A stretch of 64,000 bases of DNA from Candidatus Pantoea floridensis (GTDB taxonomy: Bacteria > Pseudomonadota > Gammaproteobacteria > Enterobacterales > Enterobacteriaceae), in contig NZ_OCMY01000001.1 of NCBI RefSeq assembly GCF_900215435.1, positions 1,054,001-1,118,000 of the forward strand, written 5' to 3'. Both the position numbers and the translations under genes were made by a program. Below the pieces are notes generated by a model. The model was not told the origin of the DNA and ran no database searches. It was given only the letters and a program-made list of their open reading frames with translations. Positions 39,495-48,031 of this stretch are shown here, piece after piece. Position 1 is the first letter of the stretch, and each line of letters begins with the position of its first letter.

Positions 39495-41076
39495 CGCTAA
39501 AACCGAGCATCATGCCGGTATCTTCATGTTCCAGCAGATGACAATGCGCCATATAGGCATTTTCAGCGTTAGCAACATAGTTGAAGCGCACCAGCACTTC
39601 ACTGCGCCAGCCGTTGACGCTGACAATGTCCTTCCATCCGGCGCGGTGCGGCTCCGGCGGCTTGCCATTTTCTGACAGGATGCGGAACTGAGTGCCGTGA
39701 ATGTGGAACGGATGCAGCATCGCATCGCCTTCGCCGGAGATGGTCCACTTTTCCAGCTTGCCGAGTTCAGCATGGAACATCGGCTTGGTCATGTTGAAAG
39801 CCTGGCCGTTGATCTTGTTGCCGTTGTGGAAATCATACGCGGCGGCTTTGCCGTGGCTGCTGTGATCCATCGCCATATTGCCATGGTCCATCGGCTTGTC
39901 GCCGCTGCTCATGTCCATGTTGCCGTGGTCCATTTTCATGTCGCCCATGGCTTTATCGCCATAACGATCCATAAGCGCCTGCATACCTTGCTGATCAAGC
40001 TGCGGATCCATCATTAGCTGCAGCCAGCGGCTTTGCAGGCCATCGGTCGACGGGATCGGCGGCAGATCCACCAGCTTATCCGGCATCGTGCCGCTTGCCA
40101 TCACACGCAGCGGCAGGATCTGCACCAGCGGAAGGGGTTGATCAAACGGCGCTAACGTCATGCCCATTTGCGTCACGGGTAGCGTTACCACGTCGAAGGT
40201 TTTGCCATCCGAGGTATCCACCATCACTTCAAAACGTTCGCCCGGCAGCAGCGGCAGGTTCTGCACTTTTATTGGCTCAGCGAGCAAACCGCCGTCGCTG
40301 CCAATCACATACAGTGGGCGACGATCGCTGGTGGAGATGTTTAGCGAACGCGCGTTACAGCCGTTCAATAAGCGCAGACGCAGCCAGCCGCGCGGTACCG
40401 CATGCTGTGGATAAGGCACGCCGTTGGTCAGCATTAAATCGCCAAACCAGCCGACGGCGGCCTGCATGATATCGAGTTGATAATCGATTTTCGTGCCCGC
40501 TTTGTTCAGCTGTTTATCCTGAAAGATCAAGGGGACATCGTCTTCACCCCACTGCATCGGCAGACGCAGCTTGCCGGAGGCCTCATCTTCCAGCAGCACC
40601 AAACCCGCCAGGCCTTGCGCCACCTGATAGCCGGTTTTGCCATGTTGATGCGGATGGAACCAACAGGTCGCCGCCGGTTGATCCGGGGTGAAACTCACCT
40701 GTCGCGTGGCGCCTGGGGCGATAATGCCCTGCGGTCCGCCATCGACATCGCCGGGTATTTCCAGTCCGTGCCAATGCAACGTCGTGGCTTCGGGCAGTTG
40801 GTTATGAATGTTCACCGTAACGGCTTTTTCGCGCTGTAGTCGCAGAGCTGGCCCCAGCAAGCTGCCGTTGTAGCCCCACGTAGGCACGGCTTTGCCATTC
40901 CATTGGCTGCTGCCGGTCATGGCGGTTAAGGTATATTGCCCGCGCGCATCAGGTTCCAAAATGGAAGGAATCGGCAATAACGGGCGCGTGGCGGCCATAA
41001 GCGAGCGGCTCCACAACGGCAGCGCGCCGGCGGCGCTGAGTGCGGCAGTCAACTTTAGAAAATGACGACGTTGCAT
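39487..41076 (-). CDS. cueO: Multicopper oxidase CueO (copper efflux oxidase)
   Basis: Periplasmic cuprous oxidase that protects against copper. 529 residues (E. coli 516). The N-terminus [20 protein letters not shown] is a Tat signal. Copper ligands: [24 protein letters not shown] and [14 protein letters not shown]. The methionine- and histidine-rich insert ([20 protein letters not shown] onward, about residues 370-405) that binds Cu(I) is present. The frame is open to 41181, but homology and the Tat signal start at 41076. A CueR-type promoter lies 30 bases upstream. Confidence 0.96.
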   Translation of the reverse strand: MQRRHFLKLTAALSAAGALPLWSRSLMAATRPLLPIPSILEPDARGQYTLTAMTGSSQWNGKAVPTWGYNGSLLGPALRLQREKAVTVNIHNQLPEATTLHWHGLEIPGDVDGGPQGIIAPGATRQVSFTPDQPAATCWFHPHQHGKTGYQVAQGLAGLVLLEDEASGKLRLPMQWGEDDVPLIFQDKQLNKAGTKIDYQLDIMQAAVGWFGDLMLTNGVPYPQHAVPRGWLRLRLLNGCNARSLNISTSDRRPLYVIGSDGGLLAEPIKVQNLPLLPGERFEVMVDTSDGKTFDVVTLPVTQMGMTLAPFDQPLPLVQILPLRVMASGTMPDKLVDLPPIPSTDGLQSRWLQLMMDPQLDQQGMQALMDRYGDKAMGDMKMDHGNMDMSSGDKPMDHGNMAMDHSSHGKAAAYDFHNGNKINGQAFNMTKPMFHAELGKLEKWTISGEGDAMLHPFHIHGTQFRILSENGKPPEPHRAGWKDIVSVNGWRSEVLVRFNYVANAENAYMAHCHLLEHEDTGMMLGFSVS

Positions 41077-41105
41077 ATTCTTATCCTTGTCGTGAATAAG
41101 GGCAC

Positions 41106-41136
41106 AGCGTAAACCTTTACCCTGCGGGAGGGTCAA
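41106..41136 (-). promoter_or_regulatory. CueR-type promoter of cueO
   Basis: On the minus strand: -35 TTGACC (41131-41136), a 19-bp spacer, -10 TACGCT (41106-41111). The long spacer holds the dyad ACCCTCC-N7-TAAAGGT, close to the CueR operator ACCTTCC-N7-GGAAGGT. A 19-bp spacer is characteristic of MerR-family control, so copper induction is expected. Confidence 0.75.
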
Positions 41137-41253
41137 GCACTGAAACAGAATGGGCTGATAAAAAGGCCGCAGATGGCCCAAAAGGGCAAATTTAGCGGAA
41201 TAGCGGCAATAACTGTGCTAACGTCAATAAATTGTCCCTTGTTGAGAATGATT

Positions 41254-41601
41254 ATGACGAAAAGCATCAAGATCCTGCTGCTGGCGGGACTCCTTGGCTT
41301 CTCCTCCACCAGTTTTGCCCTGAGTGAATCCGAAGCAGAAGATCTGGCCGACCTCACCGCGGTGTTCGTTTATCTAAAGAACGATTGTGGCTATCAGGAT
41401 TTGCCGGACGCGCAGATTCGTAAAGCGCTGGTGTTTTTTGCCCAACAGAACCGTTGGGATTTGAGCAACTACAGCAACTACAACATGAAGTCGCTCGGTG
41501 AAGAGAGCTACAAGGATTTGAGCGGCATCGCCATTACCAACGACCAGAAGTGTAAGTCGTTAGCGCGCGACTCGCTGAGTTTGCTGGCTTACGTTAAGTA
41601 A
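41254..41601 (+). CDS. yacC: YacC family periplasmic protein (PulS/OutS-like)
   Basis: 115-residue exported protein, the E. coli YacC length. Signal peptide MTKSIKILLLAGLLGFSSTS cleaved before ALSESEAED; mature part LADLTAVFVYLKNDCGYQDL, RKALVFFAQQNRWDLSNY and the identical end LARDSLSLLAYVK. Two cysteines (NDCGY and QKCKS) may pair. It is distantly related to pilotins of type II secretion; its actual role is unknown. Of two close ATGs, the one at 41254 gives the better spacing to GAG at 41244 and the family length. Confidence 0.9.
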   Translation: MTKSIKILLLAGLLGFSSTSFALSESEAEDLADLTAVFVYLKNDCGYQDLPDAQIRKALVFFAQQNRWDLSNYSNYNMKSLGEESYKDLSGIAITNDQKCKSLARDSLSLLAYVK

Positions 41602-41623
41602 TCAGATTGGATGCGGGCTGATG

Positions 41624-41643
41624 CCCTCTCCCACGGGAGAGGG
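41624..41643. repeat. GC-rich palindrome after yacC
   Basis: CCCTCTCCC, AC, GGGAGAGGG: a perfect 9-bp inverted repeat 22 bases past yacC and 15 before the convergent regulator stop. Palindromes of this type recur between genes in many proteobacteria; it may serve as a bidirectional terminator, though no T run follows. Confidence 0.6.
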
Positions 41644-41658
41644 AGACGCTGCAACATG

Positions 41659-42417
41659 TTAGGTTAACTGCAAACCCAATCCACGCTCGCGCAGGTCGCG
41701 ACATACCGCTTCATCCAGACGCGCATCCGTCACCACATCGGTCAGGCTATCAATGGGTGCCGCGCAGTACAGCGACCATGACCCGTATTTACTGCTGTCA
41801 GCCAATAGTACCCGGCGGCGCGCATTGGCCAGCAGGTCCATCTTCAATCCGGCTTTATCTTCGGTAGGCGTGGTAATACCGCGTTCGATACTCCACGAGT
41901 TACAGCTGACAAAGGCGATATCCGGATTGATGCTGCGCAACAGGCGACGCCCATGTTCACCAATACAGGACTGGCTGGAATCATCGATGCGTCCGCCGAT
42001 TATGGTGGTTTCGATTTGCTTAAACTCGGATAAAAACAGCGCGATATGCAGATCGGCGGTGATGACGCGCAGCTTGAGATGCGTCAGCTGGCGCGCCAGC
42101 TCCAGCATGGTGGTGCCAGCATCCAATACTACCGCATCACCCGACTGCACATAACGGGCGGCAAACTGAGCGATGGCCTGTTTTTCCGCCAGATTACGCT
42201 GCATCTTCTCCAGCGTAGTGGGCTGATTGGGAATAAAGCGATTCAGCGTAACGCCGCCGTGGCTGCGGCTAATCACGCCTTCCATGTCCAGCTTAATCAG
42301 ATCGCGGCGGATGGTCGCTGGCGAGGCGGAAATAGCGCTCACCAGTTGTTCAACGGTGACCAGATTATGACTCTTCAGATAGTCCATAATCTGGTCGAGA
42401 CGGCTTTGTCCCTTCAT
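41659..42417 (-). CDS. DeoR/GlpR-type transcriptional regulator of the sugar-acid cluster
   Basis: 252 residues. N-terminal winged helix: [20 protein letters not shown] and [25 protein letters not shown], the DeoR signature. C-terminal sugar-phosphate sensor domain of the DeoRC type: [45 protein letters not shown] and [10 protein letters not shown]. It resembles YgbI, the regulator next to the E. coli four-carbon sugar-acid genes. It is last in the minus-strand arm, six bases after pdxA2, so it probably controls its own operon and the divergent one through the region 44669-44853. The effector is likely a phosphorylated intermediate (inference). Confidence 0.85.
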   Translation of the reverse strand: MKGQSRLDQIMDYLKSHNLVTVEQLVSAISASPATIRRDLIKLDMEGVISRSHGGVTLNRFIPNQPTTLEKMQRNLAEKQAIAQFAARYVQSGDAVVLDAGTTMLELARQLTHLKLRVITADLHIALFLSEFKQIETTIIGGRIDDSSQSCIGEHGRRLLRSINPDIAFVSCNSWSIERGITTPTEDKAGLKMDLLANARRRVLLADSSKYGSWSLYCAAPIDSLTDVVTDARLDEAVCRDLRERGLGLQLT

Positions 42418-42423
42418 ATTTCC

Positions 42424-43404
42424 CTATGCAAGCTGCATCGCGAGTTTAATGGAGATTGCCATGCTCGCAGAGTTCGCTTTACCTGTCCAGGCGATATCAA
42501 ATGCGGTGCCGTGGTCCGCCGAGGTGCGGATAAAGGGCAAGCCCGCAGTAATATTTACGCCATCATAGAAACCCAATAATTTGAGTGGAATATGCCCTTG
42601 GTCGTGGTACATCGCCACCACCATATCGTATTGCCCTTCCTGACACTGCAGGAACACGGTATCGGGCGGGCATGGGCCATGTACATCAATGCCTTGTTGT
42701 TTCATCTCTTTAATCGCTGGCGCGACGATAGCGATCTCTTCATCGCCGAACAGTCCGTTTTCACCGGCATGAGGATTAACCCCCGCTACCGCGATGCGCG
42801 GCTTATCAAATCCCACGCGGCGCAGGAAGCTGTCGGCCATGCCGATCACCGTCTGAATACGTTCCCCGTTTAAGGTATCGAGGAACTTACGCAGCGCGAT
42901 ATGTGTGGTGACGTGAATCACTTTCAGCTTATCGGTGTAAAGCACCATGGCGTAATTTTTCGTATTGGTTAGCTGGGCCAGCAGCTCGGTGTGACCAGGA
43001 TAAAGATGACCTGCCGAGTGCAGCGCTTCTTTATTCAGGGGGGCGGTCGCAATAGCGTGTACTTCCCCGGCCAGCGCTAACTCGGTAGCACGTTTAACAC
43101 AGCGCCAAGCCAGATCGCCCGCCTCTTTCTGCACCACGCCCGGTTTTAGCGCATCAGCATCCGCCAGCGGTTCATCAATCACGTTGATAATGCCCGGCGC
43201 GAAATGTGCCTCTTTAATCTGATCAAGTACCCGTAGCTCAGCTTGCGGGGTCACATTTAGCCCCATCACCCGGCGCAGCGTATTTGCACAGCCAACCACC
43301 ACGGCCGGCACGCCCGCTAATTCACCTTCTGCCAACGCTTTAATGATGATCTCCGGGCCAATGCCCGCCGGATCGCCCATGGTAATCGCAATAATTTTAT
43401 TCAC
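42424..43404 (-). CDS. pdxA2: 4-phosphoerythronate/4-phospho-D-threonate 3-dehydrogenase PdxA2
   Basis: PdxA-family dehydrogenase, 326 residues. In the characterised D-threonate pathway PdxA2 oxidises 4-phospho-D-threonate, and decarboxylation yields dihydroxyacetone phosphate. Family blocks: IAITMGDPAGIGPEIIIKAL, ATAPLNKEALHSAGHLYPGHTELLA, HVTTHIALRKF, AGVNPHAGENGLFGDEE (metal His) and YHDQGHIPLKLLGFYDGVNIT (metal His). The GTG start follows GAGGAG and overlaps the kinase stop by eight bases. The pairing with a DUF1537 kinase, rather than ksgA/surA neighbours, is why I call it PdxA2 and not the pyridoxine-synthesis PdxA. Confidence 0.87.
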   Translation of the reverse strand: MNKIIAITMGDPAGIGPEIIIKALAEGELAGVPAVVVGCANTLRRVMGLNVTPQAELRVLDQIKEAHFAPGIINVIDEPLADADALKPGVVQKEAGDLAWRCVKRATELALAGEVHAIATAPLNKEALHSAGHLYPGHTELLAQLTNTKNYAMVLYTDKLKVIHVTTHIALRKFLDTLNGERIQTVIGMADSFLRRVGFDKPRIAVAGVNPHAGENGLFGDEEIAIVAPAIKEMKQQGIDVHGPCPPDTVFLQCQEGQYDMVVAMYHDQGHIPLKLLGFYDGVNITAGLPFIRTSADHGTAFDIAWTGKANSASMAISIKLAMQLA

Positions 43405-44668
43405 TCAACTTCTCCTCAATAAAACGAATGGCTTCTACCAGGGTATTTTCGTCACCAAAGCCACCTGCTTTGGTCATCACCGGCAGGTGTAATTCACTGT
43501 CAAGCAGAACCCCGTGCGGCACACAGCCCGCCACCAGGCCCTGAATCTGGAAACCGCTGGCACCTAACGCCTGCGCCACGGCAATCGCCACATCTCCGCC
43601 GGAGAGATAAAGCCCCGCAGGCTGCACCTGACGACAAACGGTGCTGGTTAACTGCGCGAGAAACTGGCAGATGCGTTCGCCTAATGCCTGGCGCGAAACC
43701 TGATGCTGCAGACAGAGTTGCTCAATGTCGTGACGCTGATCGGCATGCTGCGTGGTGCGCACCACGCAATGTGCGCCATCGTGCAGCGCCTGCAGTATCG
43801 CCTGTTGCCAATCGGCGGCTTGCGGCCAGGCCGGCTGGGCAAACAGCTGGCGGATATCAATGTCGATAATGCGGATGTCGCGCTGACTGGCGAGGCGCGC
43901 AATTTGCTGCTGCGCCATCGCGCTCATCGACCCCACCACCGCCAGCACCGGACGCGGCTGACGGGCAGCCAGCAGTTCGCCCAGCGCATCGCTCAGGCCA
44001 GAGGCTCCGGCCAATAGCGGCCGCTCATCTAACGCGGCCGCCGCCGCCATTAATAAGGCAAGATCGGCATCCTGCTCGATATCCACCACTAGTAAGCCCT
44101 GTTTGCTCGCCAGTACCTGCGTGAGTTGGTCGCCGCGTACCGTGGCGAGATCGAGAGTTTCGCCGGTCAACGCGCTTTGCATTTGCAAACGCGTCAGCAC
44201 ATGGCTGCTGGTGACCGGGGTTTTGGGATCGCTGGCGAATTCGGTATCGATCAAACGCTGCCGATCGATCCAGACTTCACCGTCGCGTGTAGTACGGCCC
44301 AGTTTTGGCACCGCCGGCACGACCAATGCTAATTTTTTGCCGCTGGCCTGCAGCGCCGCGCTGATTTCCGCACCGGGATTGCCGCGCAGCGTGGAATCGA
44401 TTTTCTTAAACAGCCAGCCATCGTTAGCCATCGCCTGATGCTGCTCCAGCGCAGTACGGGTGCGACGCGCCGCTTCTTGCGCGCTCACCGCGCGGCTATC
44501 GGTGCTGATCACCAGCACATCGGCGCTGCCAGCTGGATGCGGCGTGCTGCTGTCAAACAGCACATGCACGCGCGCTCCGACGCGTGCCAGCCCGCTCCCC
44601 GCATCATTAGCACCGGTAAAATCATCGGCAATCACTAAGACGGGTGTTTTCCATGGCTGTGAAGTCAT
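43397..44668 (-). CDS. dtnK: Four-carbon acid sugar kinase (DUF1537), probable D-threonate kinase
   Basis: 423-residue kinase of the two-domain DUF1537 family. N-terminal acid-binding domain: VIADDFTGANDAGSGLARVG and FKKIDSTLRGNPGAEI. C-terminal nucleotide-binding domain: LYLSGGDVAIAVAQALG, VPHGVLLDSE and PVMTKAGGFGDENTL. With PdxA2 it would phosphorylate a C4 aldonate at O4 before oxidation. D-threonate is the best-known substrate of this pairing; D-erythronate is an alternative. AAGGAGAG lies just upstream of the ATG. It is the first gene of the minus-strand arm. Confidence 0.83.
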   Translation of the reverse strand: MTSQPWKTPVLVIADDFTGANDAGSGLARVGARVHVLFDSSTPHPAGSADVLVISTDSRAVSAQEAARRTRTALEQHQAMANDGWLFKKIDSTLRGNPGAEISAALQASGKKLALVVPAVPKLGRTTRDGEVWIDRQRLIDTEFASDPKTPVTSSHVLTRLQMQSALTGETLDLATVRGDQLTQVLASKQGLLVVDIEQDADLALLMAAAAALDERPLLAGASGLSDALGELLAARQPRPVLAVVGSMSAMAQQQIARLASQRDIRIIDIDIRQLFAQPAWPQAADWQQAILQALHDGAHCVVRTTQHADQRHDIEQLCLQHQVSRQALGERICQFLAQLTSTVCRQVQPAGLYLSGGDVAIAVAQALGASGFQIQGLVAGCVPHGVLLDSELHLPVMTKAGGFGDENTLVEAIRFIEEKLSE

Positions 44669-44702
44669 TCTCTCTCCTTAATCGGCTACCGCCGCGCTGT
44701 AA

Positions 44703-44731
44703 TGATTATATTCAATCATGATTGATTATAT
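44703..44731. promoter_or_regulatory. Probable operator repeats between the two arms of the sugar-acid cluster
   Basis: Two direct copies of TGATTATAT start at 44703 and 44723, 20 bp apart (about two helical turns). Between them is the perfect palindrome TCAATCATGATTGA (44712-44725). Placement in the divergent intergenic region suggests binding by the DeoR-type regulator at 41659. Confidence 0.55.
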
Positions 44732-44773
44732 GTGAGCAAGATCAAATTAATCGAAATCAATTTGTCCTATAAA
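44731..44773 (+). promoter_or_regulatory. CRP-like site and -10 of the plus-strand catabolic operon
   Basis: TGTGAGCAAGATCAAA (44731-44746) fits the CRP half-site pattern TGTGA-N6-TCACA with one mismatch. A -10 TATAAA sits at 44768-44773 with no good -35. With initiation about seven bases later, the CRP centre is about 41 bp upstream, the class II position. This predicts cAMP-CRP activation. Confidence 0.5.
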
Positions 44774-44853
44774 ATTAGGCTCTGTAGTGATGGACCTCGC
44801 GCCGTTTGAGCAAAATTAATCATTCAGCACGAAAAACGCGATAAGGGTATGTA

Positions 44854-46002
44854 ATGAATATCAACAGCACCGTGATAAGTGGCTTTCAGGCGCTTAATGA
44901 CCTCAGCTATCTGCTGCGAGGTAAGAAGCAAGCCCTGCTGGTGACCGATAAGAATATCGAAGGCATTCCGGCGGTTCAGAGGCTGACCGCCCAGCTGCAG
45001 CAGCAAATGGGTAGCCTGTGCATCATCAATACGGTGCCGCCAGAACCAAGCCAGCATGATGTGGCGTCCATTGTCGCTGCGCTACCAGGCAGCGATATCG
45101 ATCTGGTGATTGGCGTCGGCGGCGGCAGCGTATTGGATGTCGCGAAGCTGCTCTCTATTCTATGCGTCGCGGGCGCGCCAACGCTGGATGCGTTACTGGC
45201 CGGTGAAAAACCGCAGACGCGCACCCCTTCGCTGCTGATTCCCACCACGGCAGGTACCGGCTCGGAAGCCACGCCAAACGCCATTCTGGCTATCCCAGAG
45301 AAAGAGACCAAAGTCGGCATTATCACGCCGGTGATGCTGCCGGATTATGTCGCGCTGATACCGGAACTCACCACCAGCATGCCGCCGCATATCGCCTCTT
45401 CTACCGGGATCGATGCGCTGTGCCACCTGATCGAATGCTTTACCGCTACCGTGTCAAATCCGGTAAGCGATAACTATGCGCTGATCGGCATGAAAAAGCT
45501 GTTTACCAGCCTCGAAACCACTATTGCAGAGCCAGATAACCTTGAAGCGCGCCTGAACATGCTGTGGGCATCTTATTATGGCGGCGCATCGATTGCGCAT
45601 GCCGGTACGCATCTGGTGCACGCGATGTCTTATCCGCTAGGTGGCAAATATCACCTTCCGCACGGCGTGGCTAACGCCATTTTGCTCGCGCCGTGCATGC
45701 GCTTTGTGCGTCCAGCGGCAGTGAGCAAATTCGCTCAGGCTTACGATTTGTTGCCCAATGTCGATACGTCACTGGATGAAGAAGCCAAATCTCATGCGCT
45801 GGTTGAATACTTTGCCGCGCTGGTAAAACGCCTGAAGCTGCCCGCCAGTCTGGAAGAGCTGGGTATCGGCCCGGATCACCTGCCGTATCTGGTTGAAGCC
45901 GCACTCGACGTGCAGCGCCTGATGAAGAATGTACCGATGAAAGTGGGCGCCGATGACGTACGCAACGTTTACCTGACGCTGTTTCCCGCTTTGAGCCACT
46001 AA
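44854..46002 (+). CDS. Iron-containing alcohol dehydrogenase
   Basis: Group III (Fe-dependent) alcohol dehydrogenase, 382 residues, NAD(P)H-linked aldehyde/alcohol conversion in the cytoplasm. N-terminal dinucleotide fold with LVIGVGGGSVLDVAKLLSIL (GGGS motif) and PTTAGTGSEATPNAIL. The metal site is GIDALCHLIECF (Asp and His) and HLVHAMSYPLGGKYHLPHG (two His). The substrate is not evident; small aldehydes from the neighbouring aldolase, such as glycolaldehyde or lactaldehyde, are candidates (inference). It is the first gene of the plus-strand arm, with AAGGG before the ATG and 17 bases before the next gene. Confidence 0.87.
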   Translation: MNINSTVISGFQALNDLSYLLRGKKQALLVTDKNIEGIPAVQRLTAQLQQQMGSLCIINTVPPEPSQHDVASIVAALPGSDIDLVIGVGGGSVLDVAKLLSILCVAGAPTLDALLAGEKPQTRTPSLLIPTTAGTGSEATPNAILAIPEKETKVGIITPVMLPDYVALIPELTTSMPPHIASSTGIDALCHLIECFTATVSNPVSDNYALIGMKKLFTSLETTIAEPDNLEARLNMLWASYYGGASIAHAGTHLVHAMSYPLGGKYHLPHGVANAILLAPCMRFVRPAAVSKFAQAYDLLPNVDTSLDEEAKSHALVEYFAALVKRLKLPASLEELGIGPDHLPYLVEAALDVQRLMKNVPMKVGADDVRNVYLTLFPALSH

Positions 46003-46019
46003 GCATTATCGAGGACACC

Positions 46020-46904
46020 ATGAGTAAGAAAATTCAGGGCGTGTTAACCGCCATCGTTACCACCTTCGATCGCGACGGTGCCTTTAATCCCGTCGCCCAG
46101 CGCGAGCAGGTCAAACGCCAGTTAAGGGCTGGCAACGGTATTTTCTGCGGCGGCACCAACGGTGAATTCTTCGTGCTGAACGAGCAGGAGAAGCTGGCAG
46201 TGACGCAAACCTGCGTCGATGAAGTTAATGGCACGGCGCCGGTAGTGGCGCACATTGGCGAAATCTCCACGCGTGAAACCATTCGCCTCGGCAAGCAAGT
46301 GGCGAAGCTGGGCGTGGATGCGGTTTCGGTGATTACTCCCTATTTCGTGCCGCTGAAACAGGAAGAGCTGATCGCCCACTATCGCGCGGTAGCCGACGCC
46401 ATTGATGTGCCGCTGTTCCTCTATAACATCCCGGCGCGCACTGGCAACACGCTGCAGCCAGAGACCGTGCGCACGCTGGCTGCGCATCCGAACATCATCG
46501 GCATCAAAGATAGCGCAGGCAGCTATGAAAGCCTGAGCGGTTTTCTGCAGGCGGCAGCAGGCATCGATAGCTTCGATGTGCTGAATGGTCCGGATTCGCT
46601 GATTCATCAGGGCTTCGTCGACGGCTGCTCGGCTTGTATTTCAGGGCTCGCCAACGTCGCCCCCAAAGAGATCAACGCCATTTGGGCGCGCTTCCATGCT
46701 GGCGACATCGAAGGTTCACGTCTGGCGCAGGAAAATGTCACCGGCTTGCGCACCGATCTGTATAGCGTCGGCTTCTCGCCGGCTGCAGTAAAAAAAGCGG
46801 TGTCGCTGCTCGGCTTTGACGTGGGCGATAGCCGCTATGCGGTGAGTTTCTCTGCCGAGGAAGAGCAGAAAATTCGCCAGATTGTGAACCAGTATTTGCA
46901 GTAA
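46020..46904 (+). CDS. DapA-like aldolase/dehydratase (dihydrodipicolinate synthase family)
   Basis: Class I aldolase of the DapA/NanA/YjhH superfamily, 294 residues. IFCGGTNGEFFVLNEQEK is the carboxylate-binding loop, LFLYNIPARTGN supplies the Tyr proton shuttle and IIGIKDSAGSYESL the Schiff-base lysine. Housekeeping dapA is usually elsewhere, and the context is catabolic, so it more likely cleaves a 2-keto-3-deoxy acid to pyruvate and an aldehyde. AGGACACC precedes the ATG. It is probably in one operon with the dehydrogenase upstream; a 129-base gap with a repeat element follows. Confidence 0.85.
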   Translation: MSKKIQGVLTAIVTTFDRDGAFNPVAQREQVKRQLRAGNGIFCGGTNGEFFVLNEQEKLAVTQTCVDEVNGTAPVVAHIGEISTRETIRLGKQVAKLGVDAVSVITPYFVPLKQEELIAHYRAVADAIDVPLFLYNIPARTGNTLQPETVRTLAAHPNIIGIKDSAGSYESLSGFLQAAAGIDSFDVLNGPDSLIHQGFVDGCSACISGLANVAPKEINAIWARFHAGDIEGSRLAQENVTGLRTDLYSVGFSPAAVKKAVSLLGFDVGDSRYAVSFSAEEEQKIRQIVNQYLQ

Positions 46905-46926
46905 TTAGCGGATGAGCGGTCTGCCA

Positions 46927-46982
46927 GGTCGCCATAAATGGCGCCCCCAGGTGTTTTGTAGGGTGCGCATTTATGCGCACCC
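46927..46982. repeat. Double-hairpin intergenic repeat, copy 2
   Basis: GGTCGCCATAAATGGCGCCC (46927-46946), a spacer with TTTTGTA, and GGGTGCGCATTTATGCGCACCC (46961-46982; written here as the two arms of one 22-base palindrome). It lies inside the plus-strand catabolic operon and would form two stems in the mRNA. Confidence 0.75.
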
Positions 46983-47033
46983 TGTTAATCGCCGCACCGG
47001 CTCTTAGCTGTATTTTCAACATCGGGAAGATTT

Positions 47034-47987
47034 ATGAAAGTCATCTGTACTTCACCGTCGTTTGCGAAATATGACGCGACGCCCATTGAAATCCTGCAAC
47101 AACAGGGTTTTGAGCTGATCACGCTGCCCGCCGATGCGCCGCTGAGCGCGCTTGAGCCGCATCTGGCTGATACGGTCGCGCTGATCGTCGCTTTTACCGA
47201 CGTCAACGACGCGTTACTGGCGCTGGCGCCACAGCTGAAAATCGTCTGTAAGCACGGCGTGGGCGTCGACAATATCAATCTGGATGCCACACGCAAGCGC
47301 GGTATTTACGTCACCAACGTGCCGGACGCCAACAAACATGCGGTAGCCGATTTCGCCTTCGCGCTAATGCTAAATTGCGCGCGCCAGGTGACGCAGGCGG
47401 CGATTGAAACGCGCGCCGGCACGTGGCCGCGCATTTTTGCCACCGATGTTTACGGCAAAACGCTGGGCATTATTGGGCTGGGCAATATCGGCAAGCAGGT
47501 CGCGCTGCGCGCTAAAGGCTTCAACATGCGGGTGATTGCCTTCGATTTTTATCCAGACGAGACATTTGCTGCCGAGCACGGCATCGAATTCGTCACGTTG
47601 GATCAGCTGACGGAAACCAGCGATTTCATCACCCTGCATATGCCGCTGACCGACAAAACCCACCACTTGTTCGATGCCGCCCGGCTGAAACGCATGAAGA
47701 AGAGCGCCTTCCTGATTAATGCCTCACGCGGCGGTGTGGTGAATGAGCAGGATCTCTATCAGGCGCTGCGGGATAACGTGATTGCCGGGGCTGCGGCTGA
47801 CGTGTTCGTACAAGAACCGCTGACGGAGCATCCGCTGTTCACGCTCAGCAACTTCATTCCCACCGCGCACATCGCCGGTTACACCGACGGCGCCATCAGC
47901 GCGATAGGCGAACGTTGCGTGACGCAAATCGTGCAGTGCATTTGTCAGGGCGAACGCCCGCTTAACGTGATGAACGGGCTGGAATAA
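47034..47987 (+). CDS. D-2-hydroxyacid dehydrogenase (phosphoglycerate dehydrogenase-like)
   Basis: 317-residue NAD(P)-dependent oxidoreductase acting on D-2-hydroxy acids. Catalytic residues are visible as Arg in INASRGGVVNEQDL, Glu in VFVQEPLTEHPLF and His in PTAHIAGYTDGA; the Rossmann loop is LGIIGLGNIGKQVAL and VGVDNINLDATRKRGIYV is the domain hinge. Possible roles are reduction of hydroxypyruvate or tartronate semialdehyde, or oxidation of the imported acid; the sequence does not decide. GGAAGA lies eight bases before the ATG. It is in the middle of the plus-strand arm. Confidence 0.85.
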   Translation: MKVICTSPSFAKYDATPIEILQQQGFELITLPADAPLSALEPHLADTVALIVAFTDVNDALLALAPQLKIVCKHGVGVDNINLDATRKRGIYVTNVPDANKHAVADFAFALMLNCARQVTQAAIETRAGTWPRIFATDVYGKTLGIIGLGNIGKQVALRAKGFNMRVIAFDFYPDETFAAEHGIEFVTLDQLTETSDFITLHMPLTDKTHHLFDAARLKRMKKSAFLINASRGGVVNEQDLYQALRDNVIAGAAADVFVQEPLTEHPLFTLSNFIPTAHIAGYTDGAISAIGERCVTQIVQCICQGERPLNVMNGLE

Positions 47988-48031
47988 TTCGCCGCCTTAC
48001 CCTGTAACCCTTTTTCGAGTGGATAATTATT

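Noticed and set aside
42424..43404. Considered as the pyridoxal phosphate synthesis gene pdxA
   Set aside because: Its overlap with a DUF1537 kinase gene and a DeoR regulator fits PdxA2; true pdxA normally lies between surA and ksgA.
46020..46904. Considered as housekeeping dapA
   Set aside because: Located within a catabolic operon and with a sequence closer in feel to catabolic aldolases of the superfamily; lysine-synthesis dapA normally precedes bamC.
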